From Platycnemis pennipes (Eukaryota; Arthropoda; Insecta; Odonata; Platycnemididae): a stretch of 64,000 nucleotides of DNA. The notes beneath the pieces were generated by a model. The model did not search any database. It worked only from the letters and a program-made list of their open reading frames with translations, and was not told the origin of the DNA. Location of the stretch: positions 682,001-746,000 of the forward strand of contig OW121857.1 of assembly GCA_933228895.1 (NCBI GenBank). Direction: 5' to 3'. Position 1 is the stretch's first letter, and the number at the start of each line of letters is the position of its first letter. The translations under genes were made by a program, and so were the position numbers. This document shows positions 10,995-23,177 of the stretch, in pieces.

Positions 10995-12394
10995 ATCGGG
11001 GATGAGCGGTTATGAGAAAAAAACCGGTGTTCGGTTAACCGGTTATTTTAAACAGAATGAGTACTTGAGTATTAAAACCTGTGGAAAATAACCGGTTATT
11101 TTTAGGTTTTATAACCTGTAGCATAAACGAAACAAGGCCATCGTGCAAGCGGGGGTGGGGGAGGGGGGCGGGGGGGAGAAGAGGTTTGCGTAAAATACTG
11201 ATATTCATTTATTATCTAATGTAATTGTATTTTCCTTATCATTTATAACGCTCGCCATTACTGGAACATAAATAATACATTTTATTTAAAGGCAGATTAC
11301 CGCGGAACCAAAGAAAATAAATCGGATGCAGTTGCAGTGGATATAAAAGTGAATTTGTCGCCCATCACGTTAGTGCCGTAACTGCTCGAGACCTAATAAC
11401 ATCTTCGGAATTTTTACCACTTATTATGTGAAAAGTAACATCAGTAATGCTAATCATCATTTCATGCTCATTTTCCCGAAACTCCCACTTCGACTCACGA
11501 ATATATTCTTATAAGAGGAAATATAGTCTTATAAGAGGAAAACATTAGAGAGGAAAACATTAAAAAACCAACACTAATACCCTGGCCAAGTCACTTGCCG
11601 AAGGTTTATTTTATGAAGTCGGGCAATTTGATAATAGCCACTCTTACCTTAGAATTAATCAGGTATATGTATCAGTATAAAATAATATAACGCGTATGTT
11701 AACGAGATATTAAATTTGAAACAGTTCAGAACCCTCGCCGAAATACCTAAAGGGTAACTCGCAAGGATATATCTTGCGTATGATGAAAATTACGACCTGT
11801 TGCCATCACGAATTAAAGCAATGCATAAATGTTTCACTTTCAACGTTGAGCCTTGGGTTTACTCATGGCGGTGAATATCAACACCTTTATTTCCATAATT
11901 CTCCGACAGGATACGGGCTTTCGGTTATTTCGCTCAGGTTATGAGTACTCGGTTATAAAATATAACCTATAACCGGTTTTTAACCGACCAGGCTAATGCG
12001 TTTGTTGCCGATCAAGTAGTTCCAGAGCTCTCCAACAGAATGCGGGCTTTCGGTTATTTCGCTCAGGTACGAATATTATATTAGACTCCTTGTAGCCTCC
12101 TTACGCTCAGGTTAATGAGTACTCGGTTATAAATTTACTAATAGCTTTTTCGTCCTGGCTGATGTACAATAAGCTGCCTTGGGTGCAAGTAGTACTTAAC
12201 AGTGTCTACCGACAGAGTGCCGACATCCAACATTTTTGATGAAAAATATTCAGGTTATTTTTCGGTTATTCAAAAAAATAACCGAGTACTCAGGTTAACC
12301 TGATCGGAAAAATAACCGGTTATTTTCAGGTTAACCTAGGGTAAATAACCGGTTATGGATATAACCGGTTATTTTTGCCCATCCCTATCGGGGA
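10995..12394. mobile_element. Non-autonomous hAT-like DNA element
   Basis: Flanked by a perfect 8-bp direct repeat ATCGGGGA (10995-11002 and 12387-12394), the hAT target-site length. The right terminus reads inward as AGGGATGGGCAAAAATAACC, like many hAT ends. The left end (GGGGATGAGC) overlaps the direct repeat and resembles the right end imperfectly. Five exact TAACCGGTTA palindromes sit near the two ends (11036, 11089, 12313, 12346, 12362), with degenerate ones between, as expected for transposase-binding sites. No transposase is encoded. A G-rich tract lies at 11149-11180. Confidence 0.65.
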
Positions 12395-14985
12395 GTTGTG
12401 TGATAGACGCGTTGGTGTGCCAAAAAGTGACGCGTGCTTAAGAAAGGGCATTACTTGAGGGCTGTGTGGGTGACGAATCATCCGTGTGGGGAAGAGATAT
12501 TATTGCTGTTTGTTTTGTTGTGTCTGATTTGAATTGAGAAGTGGCTCGAAAGAAAAGAATGGGTAGCGTAGTTGGGTCAGGGGTAGAGTGCAGGGTCATC
12601 AATGTGAATATTCTTGGATTGAAACTACCTCTTGCCAATTCTTTTTCCACCGGAGTTTTATTGTACGACCATCCCTGATTATATACATATTGAACATGTT
12701 TATCCAGGATATTTTTAACTATCTTACTTATTAAATCATCCCAATATGTTAATGAAAAACCAGTCCATGGTAATATCAAACATGCGTCTGCCCGATATCA
12801 TTTTTATGCCACTGTATAGTGGTGAAAGATGTCTTTTTATCATCAAATTTATATCGGCCCAATATCGTCAGCAAATGTCATTTTTATAATAGCAAATGTT
12901 ATCACTTTTGACATTTGCCGATATCGGTAGCCAATATCGGATTGACCAATAAGTGATATGTGACGGTGTGAAAATGATATTGGGCCGATTGCATCATGAT
13001 GCTGCTTGGGTACGTTTTTGTCGGAAGTTCATTGACGCCACTCTCGTGAAGTTGAGACAAACATATGTAAAGAGAAAATGTTTTTGCCCAAGAGGTGGGT
13101 TCAATCATTCCCAAACACCGAATCTGTCCTCGTTGTGAACAATAGACAGACATTCGTAGTACGCACCTCTTCCCTTCTAACCTCATTTGTCTCTTCTGTC
13201 CTGAAAGGTTCTAAATAAAAGTCATATTTTTGTAAAGGCCCAGGTATGATTCCAGGTGGAATTAATTGGATGTTTTCATTGGTTTGCATTATATTTATGG
13301 TTCCGATAGGCACTTGGAGCTAGCTCCACAACGCAAGTTCGTTATCGCCCCTTCATGAAAAATGTTAAAATTTCTTAAACCAATTTTTTAATTATTAAAT
13401 TTCTCCCTCCCGTTGAATTTGGACGGCCACCTTCACCTAGGAGTTCATATACTATTGGATACTTTACACTTGTGCAACCAAATAGGCGATATTACGCTGC
13501 ACTTTCTTGAATTTTTCTAGTGGAGAAACGGGAGGTGGATCGATCTTTTCTGGCGGTTCCTTCTTTCCAGACTTCAGGAACTAACGGCCATTCTTTTCTG
13601 CTGCATCGTATAGGCTCTGGCGTCCGTTGTTTTTTTGTGGGCGGCGCTTTGATCGAACGGAAAGGGAACCCGCTCTTCGATCGGATCCACTCTTCGCCGA
13701 CCTCCCAGCCACCTCCTTCTCATCATTAATGGTCTCATCACCTCCGGTCTCACCGACCCTCACCTTTCACGCATGATTTCAGCGTTACCGTGATATATGC
13801 ATCGATAAATGGCTTTAAAGATCGATCATCAATCAATCAATCAGCGATTAATGATCGCTAAAACATAGATCATGGAAATAGAGGAAAAGCTTATTCTAAA
13901 TCCGCGACACCGCCAGAGCCTATCCGCCAGATCCGCCAGAGGCTTTTGAAGATAGTATTTTAAAGAGTTCACAAAGAGCTACAGAGACATGAAATCCAAA
14001 ACTTTGAGTTAAGCAGATAGATCCAAAAATATTCAAGGCATGAGAAAAAAATTGATCTACACGATGCTTAGCTGAGTTTAGTTGACAAACGCAACTTACA
14101 TAATCCAAAGCATAAATACTTTTAGTAAAGAGGAACAAAATATTCAATTTCACACCCACCTACTCTGTTTTAAGCACATCTCAGCCAACAGTCTAGCAGA
14201 TATCATGTGCCTACTTAAGCTATTTAAGGTCTAGGTTGATAGAAAGGAGATACTCGAAACATTTTAATGCAAATAATTTTATTACAACAAATATGTGACA
14301 AGAATATACAAAACATTTTTTTTTAATATTCAAGCATCTTGCCGTCATTGTCATTTCCTCAGCCACCAAATCATTCTTTTTTGCAATAATTATTTAACAA
14401 ATATTAGTAGATGCACATAACAGCATTTTAGCTATATCTATTGATCCAAGTAGTCCGTCTAGTATTTTCCAGGGATAATGTAGGACATCACAATATGTCT
14501 ACTATGGCATACTTTGGGCAGTTCGGGGACAGGGATGGGACGGTTCCTGATCTCAGCCTTGGCCATTTCAGTGGAGAAAACAGTATTTTTCTTGTCTTCT
14601 CGTCGTATTCCTCCACAACTCACAAGATATCATGTGGTTCAAAATGATCTTCACAGACCTTTAAAAGGAAAGTTTCAGCTATATTAATACAGAATACCAA
14701 TACAAATTATCTATTATTCCCTCTATTTATGATACCTGAATATGAATTATTCTCTTTCAATTCAGTGAATTAAATTCAAACTAATACCAGAGCTGGGTGA
14801 AATAGCTTGGCTATTCTTCAATTAAGTCAAGAGAGGGTTTCATTCCAACTTTTGGTCATGAAATTTACACAGTCCACAGAGTTCGATACGGTTTACTGCT
14901 AAAAATTACCTACATCAAAATGGAGATAATAGTCCGCAAGACATCTAAAAGGTGTGTGACATCGCAACGTCGTCGATTCACACTA
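12395..14985. other. No recognised gene
   Basis: Several short open frames on both strands lack recognisable motifs. The region contains short simple stretches such as tcaatcaatcaatcag (13830). I find no terminal repeats or RNA genes. Confidence 0.4.
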
Positions 14986-15085
14986 ACCTAGTACCCTTTT
15001 CACAAAACCCCAATTTACGTTTCGCTCGACCAAGTATTTCGCGAATGTTTTCCCCACGTGATATCATGAGTCGACTTATCTTTTT
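14986..15085 (-). mobile_element. Diverged LINE RT-thumb fragment
   Basis: Plus-strand text agtacccttttcacaaaacc and ttttccccacgtgatatc parallels the minus-strand thumb segment of LINEs A and B (the KRVLGK and DLSWG region near 1700-1790). It is short and diverged. Confidence 0.5.
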
Positions 15086-15319
15086 GGGTGGGCAGTCTTC
15101 AGGAGAAAGATGTATTTTAATTCACCATTTCATAATTATAAAGAAACTGTTGATTGCATTAGAGTAAAAGTATTTTTGTGAGCAATCATATTTACAAAGA
15201 GCTACCCTCAATCCCACTCAAAATTTAAGCAAGCGAAGGTGAGCTGCGCGTATTTTATTTTCCATGGGAAATTACTTCTAAATCAGTCTGTCCATCTAAA
15301 ATGGAATGCCTACACTTGA

Positions 15320-15782
15320 TCTAATCTACATTTACGTAATACCCTGCGAGCCACATTGAGGGTGCGTGGCAGGGGGTGAAGCTCACCAAATGTGCGCTAC
15401 TTACATTCTACTAATAATAAGTGATACCTACTATTAAATGAAAAAATGCTAGGCATAAGATTCACGTGCAACTATAAGGTTACTGTGAACTTAGTGACGA
15501 AGTTGTTACTTGCCAGAAAGATTTTCTCTAAATATATTTATCTTCATTTCCCCAGCAAGCATAGGTTAGTAATGTTTAAATATTCTTCATGCACTACGGA
15601 CTACTCCAACAATTTGTTACCTACCTATCCCTTTGCTATGCTACCTATTGTGTTCTCGGAATCTACTTGGGAAAAATTATATTTTCAATCTATCGGTACG
15701 GCTTTCTTTCTCCCCAATCTCGTTTATCTGATCAAACCTAGCATAATATGCAGGGGTCCTCTAAATATATCTAACATTGTCT
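15320..15782 (-). mobile_element. LINE family C, 3' end
   Basis: Minus-oriented tail (tctacatttacgtaatacc), stem-loop (gagggtgcgtggcaggggg) and a long 3'UTR containing cactacggactactcc, tatccctttgctatg and atctatcggtacgg. It shares tail and C-terminal end with family A, but its 3'UTR has an extra block (cacgtgcaactataagg) also present at 23080, 44985 and 46445. I treat it as a third subfamily. Confidence 0.7.
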
Positions 15783-15783
15783 C

Positions 15784-15845
15784 TAAACACATCCCCTGCC
15801 GCACACCCTCGCGGTGGCTTGCTTGGTATCGCGTAGATATAGATT
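15784..15845 (+). mobile_element. Isolated LINE tail, inverted to its neighbour
   Basis: Plus-strand stem-loop (cccctgccgcacaccctcgc then ggtggcttgc) and tagatatagat tail without any coding part. It abuts the 5' end of the preceding minus-strand fragment. Confidence 0.6.
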
Positions 15846-16809
15846 TCAACAACTTGGCTTTGAGTGTATTCTAAAGGTTAAGCCAAAACATTAACCTGCA
15901 TTATGATAGTAATGATTCTTCGGGGATAAAAAATATTTGGAAGATTTGAAAATGACAATAGCCATTGATTGCATAATATAAGTGAGCATATGACTTTTAG
16001 ACCCTTCTTACTACATTAATTTGCTTGTCTGAAAGTATTCCATGACCTTAATATCCCACCGCGTAAATATACGTACTTTTTACCGCGATAAATTACGGTA
16101 GATACCTACGATGCGGTAGAGAATAAACAGGAGAGATTAATCGGCATCAACACTTATGAACTCAAGTAATGCTGCCAATACTTGAGTATACCGCCATTTT
16201 TCAAAATAAATAAGCCAATTTCTAGTTACAATTGCAAAAAATAGGAATAATAACTCAAATGATAATACTTTAGTGGGGATAATAACTCAAGCACATACCT
16301 TGCTGCTCTTGGAGGGCCCAAATTTCTCCCTTTTAATGGCACGTATCCATTTTGCTAGGTCCTCTTCCGTTGGAATGTTAAAAACAGACACTTTAGGCCG
16401 GTTCCTGTACTTTCCGCGGTACTGTGGAACACAACAGGAGGTAGGCATGACACAACACCACTAAATATTCACCAATACAGCGAAAAACAACTTATCTAGC
16501 GCGCACAAAGCCTGCAAAAACCAGCGTTCCAAATGCAATCTTGTGTTTACCAGTTTCAATCAACAGTCAAAACAATCGGCTCTAGCAATTCCATAGACCC
16601 ACTATGGAATATTGTAGCACCACTCATAATGACGTCACTCCGTAAACCTCATGCTTCGCGCAGGCCTTCTCTCTCGGTGGTTACGAGTCAACGCAGGCCG
16701 GAACACAGGAACCCGGAAGTCCGATGACGTCACGGCCACGAGGCCTAGCAAGGTCGTTGTTACTCAATTGTTTACCGGCTTGTTTATAGGACTTTCATTG
16801 CAGATATTT
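15846..16809. other. No recognised feature
   Basis: Mostly AT-rich, with a moderately GC-rich patch at 16640-16750. No terminal repeats or family motifs seen. Confidence 0.4.
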
Positions 16810-17033
16810 TTCCCTCCCGCGTGTATAGTGAGTTAGCTTCCGAAATTTCTCCCTACCTTCAAATAGTCTTTAATAAATCCCTCACTGAACACGTCGTACC
16901 GATGGACTGGAAAGTAGCCGATGTAACACCCATTTTTAAAAGTGGTGATAGGGAGCAGCCATCTAACTACAGACCAATATCTCTCACATCCATTTCATGC
17001 AAGGTCCTATAACATATAATTGTCAGTTCAGTC

Positions 17034-17513
17034 ATGGGGCACCTAGATAGCCAGAATTTGTTGCCCAACTTTCAGCATGGCTTCCGGAAGAGCAGATCAT
17101 GTGAAACTCAACTTGCTCTCTTTTCCCACGATATTTTAGTTTCTGGCGAAAATAATATTCCAGAGGATGCTGTTTTTCTAGATTTCAAGAAAGCTTTTGA
17201 CAAGGTGTCTCATAGCAAACTAATTTTGAAATTAAAATCTTATGGGCTAGACAAAAAAATTATATCTTGGATAAGTGATTTTCTACATGATCGGGTTCAA
17301 AGGGTTGTTTTGGACGGTGTTTCCTCACCGAAAATTGAAGTCACTTCGGGTGTCCCACAAGGTAGTGTGATAGGTCCACTCCTGTTCCTTCTGTACATTA
17401 ATGATATCAGTAAGGTGGTAAAAAGTAAGCTTCGTCCATTTGCCGATGACGCAGTTGTCTACAGGGAAATTTTAAGCCCAAACGATAAGCAATATTTAAA
17501 TGATGACCTATAA
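17034..17513 (+). pseudogene. LINE B RT palm, intact catalytic motifs
   Basis: A 159-residue open segment from GHLDSQ to the premature TAA. Motif A Asp is in LDFKKAF, the motif B block is SGVPQGSV and the FADD catalytic pair is present. The upstream frame is cut by a TAA at about 17010 and the downstream frame by the TAA at 17511, so this is a fragment of one polyprotein rather than a separate gene. Confidence 0.85.
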
Positions 17514-17530
17514 GCAATCGAAACTTGGTG

Positions 17531-17812
17531 TGATACATGGCAGTTAAAATTAAACTTTAAAAAATGTGTAGTAATGAATTTTTGGAAAAAGAATAGTTCT
17601 CCTCCAAGCACATACAAAATAAGTAATAATGAAATAACAAACGTGGAATCCATTAAATATCGTGGAATAAGTGATACATGGCAGTTAGAATTAAACTTTA
17701 AAAAATGTGTGGTAATGAATTTTTGGAAAAAGAATAGCTCTCCTCCTACCACTTACAAAATAAGTAATAATGAATTAACAAACGTGGAATCCATTAAATA
17801 TCTTGGAATAAG
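17531..17812 (+). repeat. 141-bp tandem duplication inside LINE B
   Basis: tgatacatggcagtt starts at 17531 and again at 17672. The two 141-bp units are nearly identical, and the repeat length is 47 codons so the frame is kept. The translated segment is the RT thumb (TWQLELNFKKCVV to NVESIKYLGI). Other B copies (37430-38210, 38612-39290) have a single unit. Confidence 0.9.
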
Positions 17813-18575
17813 ACTGACAAATGATCTTTCCTGGGGTAAACACATTCGTGAAATAATGGGTCAAGCGAATCGCAAACTGGGTTTCATTAAAAGAGTATTG
17901 GGTAAATGTGACGATCATGTACGAGAAATCAGCTACTTTTTCCTTGTAAGACCTCATTTGGAATATGCTGCCAGTGTATGGGATCCCTACGAAATCGGTC
18001 TAAATAACAAACTTGAACGTGTGCAGCGAAGATCGACAAGATTTGTAAAGGGTCGGTGTGATAACCTTATTAGCGTTACCAGTCTATTAAATGAATTAAA
18101 TTGGAAATCATTGTCAGATCGCAGGTTGAAATTTAGACTTAATCTCTTAAACAAATTCCAAGGCAATATTTTCAGTGATGATGTTAAAAATATTTTGCGT
18201 ACCCCAACTTACTATGGCAGACTGGACCATAATCATAAAATTAGAGAAATTGATTGCCGAACTGACCGATTCAAAATGTCCTTTTTCCCTCGCACAATTA
18301 GAGATACGAATAACGGTAAATATGTCCTATCGGAGAGTAGAAATGAGTAGCATTGGTAGCTGCATGTTGGTATGAGTACTTAAAGCTAACCCTACTAGCA
18401 GAATGTTTTTGCATGTTTGCTTTGCAATTTCTATCTTTTTTAAATAGTGTAGTTCTGACTACTATATTAATACTATTCCTTTTTTATGCATGATATGTAG
18501 TGCATGTTTGGTGAGCAATCGCCCCCTGCCACACACCCTTGTGGTGGCTTGCAGGGTATTTTGTAGATGTAGATG

Positions 18576-19124
18576 TATTTGTATGCTCATGGTTGGGAGT
18601 GAGTTATGTGCTGTTTTAATCGTGTGTAGAAGCGTTTATTGGCCTTTTTTGTGCAATATTAATAGTTTCATGTTTCTTTGTGGTTTTGGGATCCTAAGAG
18701 GGTGAAAGTGAACGGCGGAAAATAGACAGGCAATCAGCATACCTATATCAAACATTTACATTGGCGTAGTACTAGGTTGCATGTTAAATTCCTTTCCTCA
18801 AAGCCGTTGGGGTTTAATATAACTTCACTTGTTTACTTTATGTTTGCATTAGTATTTTCTCAGTACTCTTCACCTTGGAGTAAGCTTGTCTGTTAAATTC
18901 CTTTTAGCTTCTTACCACCTTTGTCATTCACATTGTATTCATGGTTAAATGGCTGCCGAGAATATTTTGAATGAAATAAACCTCAGTAGCGTTTTTACCA
19001 GGCAGTGCTTCTCGCTTAGAACTAAATGAAGTTCCCGACCTAATTGAACATATATCTTTCACCAACAACAATTATCATGTTTCACGCTTGTACAGCTTTT
19101 CGGTAATGCTAATAAAAATCAAAT
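18576..19124. other. No recognised feature
   Basis: AT-rich flank between the LINE B tail and the Tigger-like MITE. No motifs recognised. Confidence 0.4.
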
Positions 19125-19578
19125 TACAGTCAAACTCATTTATAACGAGGAGCACGGTTAAAACGAGATGTCGGCTATCGCGAGGAAAGAGAGAGAAGGG
19201 TTGTTTGGAAATAATGCACTTTATGAGCAATATAATATAACGGTTAAAGTGAGACTGTATTAGAGAGCCTTACAACGAGCATATCCTTAGTCTAAATGAG
19301 CGAGCAGTGGCTTGTACTGTCGTACCAAGGACTTTTTCTTGTAAATTTAGCATGTATGTGGATAGTTCACTGAATACATTGTTCATTTTGTTATTTCAAT
19401 CATCTTGCCTTAATCTTTGTTATTTTATCACCTCTGCATTACAATAGTATGTGTGTGAGCGCGAGTGTGTGTGCGTGAGAGAGGGAAGTGAGTGACAGTG
19501 CGTGTTGCTACTCGTATCGGATATTACGAGCGAAAGCATTTGGTCCCTTGCATCTCGTTGTATCCGAGTTCGACTGTA
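19125..19578. mobile_element. Tigger/pogo-like MITE
   Basis: About 450 bp with imperfect terminal inverted repeats. The left end reads CAGTCAAACTC then ATAACGAG; the right end read inward gives CAGTCGAACTC then CAACGAGATG. The ends are flanked by TA (19125-19126 and 19577-19578), the Tc1/mariner/pogo target site. It has no ORF. A GT/GA-rich simple stretch sits at 19445-19490. Confidence 0.65.
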
Positions 19579-20634
19579 GTACTTGCTAGATTTTTATGTG
19601 ATCAAGTCGGTAAAAAGTCGGTGAAAGTTGCCCTGGTGAAAAAGTTGTGTATCCAAGATTGTGTATGAATAAGGTAGCATTACGTATTTTAGCAGAACAA
19701 GCTTGAAATGGAAAATTTCACTGAAAAATCAGCGAATTTTTCCTAGATAAATAAAACAATTGTTACTGTCTACGTAAGTAAATTTTACTTACGGTTCTCG
19801 AAAAGTAAAATTATTTACTCTGTTGCGTGCTTTTAAACGGTTTTAAATGGTGTAAAAAATAATTCTAACGTATTCCAGAGCTTTTGTGAGATCACGTAGT
19901 GAGCAGTCGAGCGTTATCGAGATTTCGTGCTGGTGTTGAGAGGTGTTGTGATCGAGTCTTTTTTTGGTCTTCATCGTTTACTTCGTTCACAATGTTTTAG
20001 TGCTTGGTTAGTGGATTCAGGGGTTAATAAGTGTAGTATTCCAAAAGAGCATCTTTTAAAGTTTCCCTGAGAGGAGAACTTACAGATGAAATGGCTTTCT
20101 TCAATCCCCAGGGAGGAGTACAAAATTACCGAGAACTCTCGGGCAGGTGAATTCATTTTATAAGCAATGTGTAGTTTATTTAACCGGTGTTTGCCGAGTA
20201 GAGTAGTTGACTGAGTGATAAGATGTGGTCGAGGGTAGATTTAAAGGAGTGTGCAGGCACTCCTTTATTTTTTTGGGTCGCGGAACTTCAAACGGAAATG
20301 ACTGGCAATCAATGCGTATTGAGGTGTAATTTGGAGCTACTCTTCTTTGTAGAAAGAGGGAAAATTCAAGTGTCCTTCGGTCATAACTCTCAAAGAACCG
20401 GAAACTGGCAACATAAGCCTCGTAGGAGTGTTTCAGTGGTAATTACAGTATGAAATATGTCGGTCACCATGCCTACGTCTTTCTTTTTTACGTTTTCATA
20501 ATCAGCTTCTCTGAGTTTAGTACAAGCGATATTAATTATTGCTTTTACATCATGAATTCAGTTTCAGTCTTTCAGATATGGAAACGCTTTGAAAAGATCT
20601 GATCCGTCCGTAGAATCTTGCCCCGCCGCCGTAC
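19579..20634. other. No recognised gene
   Basis: AT-rich with short ORFs only. The open frame at 20223-20453 has no recognisable motif. Confidence 0.4.
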
Positions 20635-21391
20635 ATGATCTTTCCTGGGGTAAATATATACGTGAAATAATGGGTCAAGCTAATCGTAAACTGGGTTTCA
20701 TCAAAAGAGTATTGGGTAAATGTGACGATCATGTACGAGAAATCAGCTACTTTTGCCTTGTTAGACCTCATTTGGAATATGCTGCCAGTGTATGGGATCC
20801 CTACGAAATCGGTCTAAGTAATGAACTTGAACGTGTGCAGCGAAGATCGGCAAGATTTGTAAAGGGACGATACGATAATTATGTTAGCGTAACCAGTCTA
20901 TTAAATGAATTGAAATGGGAATCATTGTCAGATCGCAGGTTGAAATTTAGACTTAATCTCTTCCACAAATTCCAAGGCAATATTTTCAGTGATGATGTTA
21001 AAAATATTTTACGAACCCCAACTTACTATGGCAGACTGGACCATAATCATAAAATTAGAGAAATTGATTGCCGAACTGACCGATTCAAAATGTCCTTTTT
21101 CCCTCGAACAATTAGAGATACGAATAACGGTAAATATGTCCTATCAGAGATTAGCAATGAATAGCATTGGTAGCTGAATGTTGGCATGAGTACTTAAAGC
21201 TAACCCTACTAACAGAATGTTTTTGCATGTTTGCTTAGCAATTTGTATCTTTTTTTTAAATAGTGTAGTTCTGACTACTATATTAATACTATTCCTTTTT
21301 TATGCATGATATGTAGTGCATGTTTGGCGAGAAATCACCCCCTGCCACACACCCTCGTGGTGGCTTGCAGGGTATTATGTAGATGTAGATG
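20635..21391 (+). mobile_element. LINE family B, 5'-truncated copy
   Basis: Starts in the thumb (DLSWGKYIREIMGQANRKLG) and keeps an open frame to the natural carboxy terminus (FFPRTIRDTNNGKYVLSE) at 21164, then the 3'UTR, stem-loop and tail gtagatgtagatg. It appears to be one of the younger truncated copies, since the preserved part has no internal stop. Confidence 0.9.
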
Positions 21392-21643
21392 TACATAAGG
21401 CTGAAAGGCCTCCTGCTGATGACGTCACTCCCAAGCGCTCCGGCCTGTATCTAGGTGGCGTAGAGTTCTCTTCGTGAGTGAAAGAGTGGGGGGTAATAAG
21501 TAGGTAAGAAAGAGTGGGTATCTTACCCCCCCCCCCACTCTTATAGCATAGGAGCGAAAGATTGCATATGGGAGTGGGGTGGGAGAAAGTGACAGAGGTA
21601 AGGAAGTGGTGGCCTCTGGTGTGAAAGATTCAAACCCGGCTTT

Positions 21644-22207
21644 TCATACGCTCTTTCTACCTGAAGACTCACGAGACCTCCCCTCAATACTTGTGGCATT
21701 TTCAGAAAGAACTTCCACTATGGCAAGGGAAAAACAATTGTCGAAAGTCTGATTGTGGTGGGCACTATGTTTAAGGATAGGTTCATGGATGGAGGAATTT
21801 TGCCAGTGGTTGTTCATCCTGATAGCTAGTGGTGTAGTGCACTCTCCAATGTTGAAGGAGGGGCAGAAATTGCAGGAGAGGCGGTAAACTACGTTGGTGG
21901 AAGTGCAAGAGGGTGTAGAGGAGGATTTGTTGAGGACCGATGAGGAGGCTGAGCGGAGTGGAAAGCAGCATTTGCATCTCGGGCGTTTGCAAGGAGAAGA
22001 GAAATTGGAAGGAAGGGGAGCATGTAGAAGAGTGGGTCGGGTGGATCTAAGAATATTGCTGAGATTGGGTGCTTTTTTGTAAGTAACGGAAGGGCAGGCG
22101 GGAAGGAGACTTGATGTTCTATGGTTGGTATTTATGATGGGGTAAAGATCTCTCAGGATGCCTTTTATTTTGTGTGAGCCGGGAAAAAATTTGGTGATGA
22201 AATTCAA
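21644..22207 (-). pseudogene. Penelope-like GIY-YIG endonuclease region (PLE copy 1)
   Basis: The 187-residue minus-strand frame carries, after a basic linker, a Cys cluster (CKRPRCKCCFP) and the nuclease core TNVVYRLSCNFCPSFNIGECT followed by LAIRMNNHW. These match the V-Y and Y-I-G strands and the R-M--H helix of PLE GIY-YIG nucleases, with YIG changed to NIG. The segment AHHNQTFDNCFSLAIVE corresponds to the end of the domain. It lies downstream of the RT remnants on the same strand and is the carboxy-terminal part of one polyprotein. Confidence 0.82.
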
Positions 22208-22963
22208 TCGGCCGGGAGGGTTATTTTTGATGCGGGGCGTGTAATTGACGGTAGGGGATAGAATTTTCTTTCTGATGAGAGGCTCTGGGTACCCACGTTT
22301 CTGGAGGGCGTGATGGAGGTTATCTATGGCTTGGTGTCTGGGGAGGGCATTGTTGCAAAGACGGTGAGCCCGGACGGAGAGGGAGTATGGAATGGATTGT
22401 TTGGTGTGTGGCGGGTGACAACTAGTGTAATGCAGATGTGGTTGGTGGGCTTTTTGTGGATGGCGGTGATGAATTTGTTGTCTTCAAGGAGAATGTTGAT
22501 ATCCAGGAAGGTGGCGGAGGAATCAGAGATGGAGGAGGTGAACTTAACTGAGAAAGAAGAGTTGAGGGAAGAGATAAAAGAGGTGAGAGAGTCGCGCCCG
22601 TGGGGCCACAGGAGGAAGATGCCATCAATTAATAGGGCCCACAGGAGGGGTTTGAGAACTTGGGAGTTTAAGAATGTGGTTTCTAGATGGCCCATATAAA
22701 TGTTGGCGTAAGAGGGTGTCATGAGGGTCCCCATAGGGACCCCTTGGATAGATATGTGTTATTATTGAATAAGAAGGAATTTTTGTTAGGACGAGTTCTG
22801 CTAGGCAAGTGATGAAACTGGTGGATGGAGAGTAGGGTGTCGGACGTCGTGAGAGGAAATAGTGGAGAGATTCTAGGCCTTCATGGTGGGGAATGGAAGT
22901 ATAGAGTGATACCACATCTTTCGTAGCCATGAGAATATTGCTGTCTCTGGGAATGGGGGTGGA
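22208..22963 (-). pseudogene. Penelope-like RT region (PLE copy 1)
   Basis: Minus-strand frames include TKDVVSLYTSIPHHEGL (motif A), a frameshift near 22720, then GTLMTPSYANIYMGHLETTF (motif B) and LLIDGIFLLWPHG where the family has YxDDIF. The catalytic Asp-Asp pair is damaged. FLDINILLEDNKFITAIHKK follows, as in PLE RT domains. The order RT then GIY-YIG identifies a canonical endonuclease-bearing Penelope element. The 5' end abuts the LINE C tail at 22978. Confidence 0.85.
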
Positions 22964-22977
22964 ATTAAGGATGTCGA

Positions 22978-23177
22978 GATAATACCTTGCAAGTCACCAT
23001 GACAGTGCGTGGCATGGGGTTAAAGACCAACATAAATGCAATTAAAAGGCACAATACTTCATGGAATATTATATATAGGAGCCACGTGCAAATAAATGGT
23101 GAGGTGATAATACTACATAATGATGAAGTAACTGCTGACTTCACAGGCATTTCTTTCATCGCCTATATTCTCTTACC
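22978..23177 (-). mobile_element. LINE C 3' end, part 1 (interrupted)
   Basis: Tail and stem-loop remnant (gataataccttgcaagtc, cagtgcgtggcatgggg) and the family C 3'UTR block (gagccacgtgcaaataaatgg). The sequence stops at the AATTC target of the next element and resumes at about 25586 with family C text (attatattctctcatgg). Confidence 0.65.

Larger units (their letters stand above)
16810..18575 (+). mobile_element. LINE family B, longest plus-strand copy
   Basis: Contains the end of the pre-RT block (VYSELASEISPYLQIVFN, MDWKVADVTPIFKSG), the RT palm (GHLDSQNLLPNFQHGFRKS, FLDFKKAFDKVSHSK, SGVPQGSVIGPLLF, FADDAVVY), the thumb, the carboxy terminus, the 3'UTR and the stem-loop with gtagatgtagatg. 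In-frame stops at about 17010 (TAA after CKVL) and 17511 (TAA after NDDL) disable it. A 141-bp in-frame tandem duplication lies at 17531-17812. The endonuclease half is missing (5'-truncated). Confidence 0.9.

Noticed and set aside
21414..21460. CTGATGACGTCAC as another hammerhead
   Set aside because: No GAAA or stem II follows at a suitable distance.
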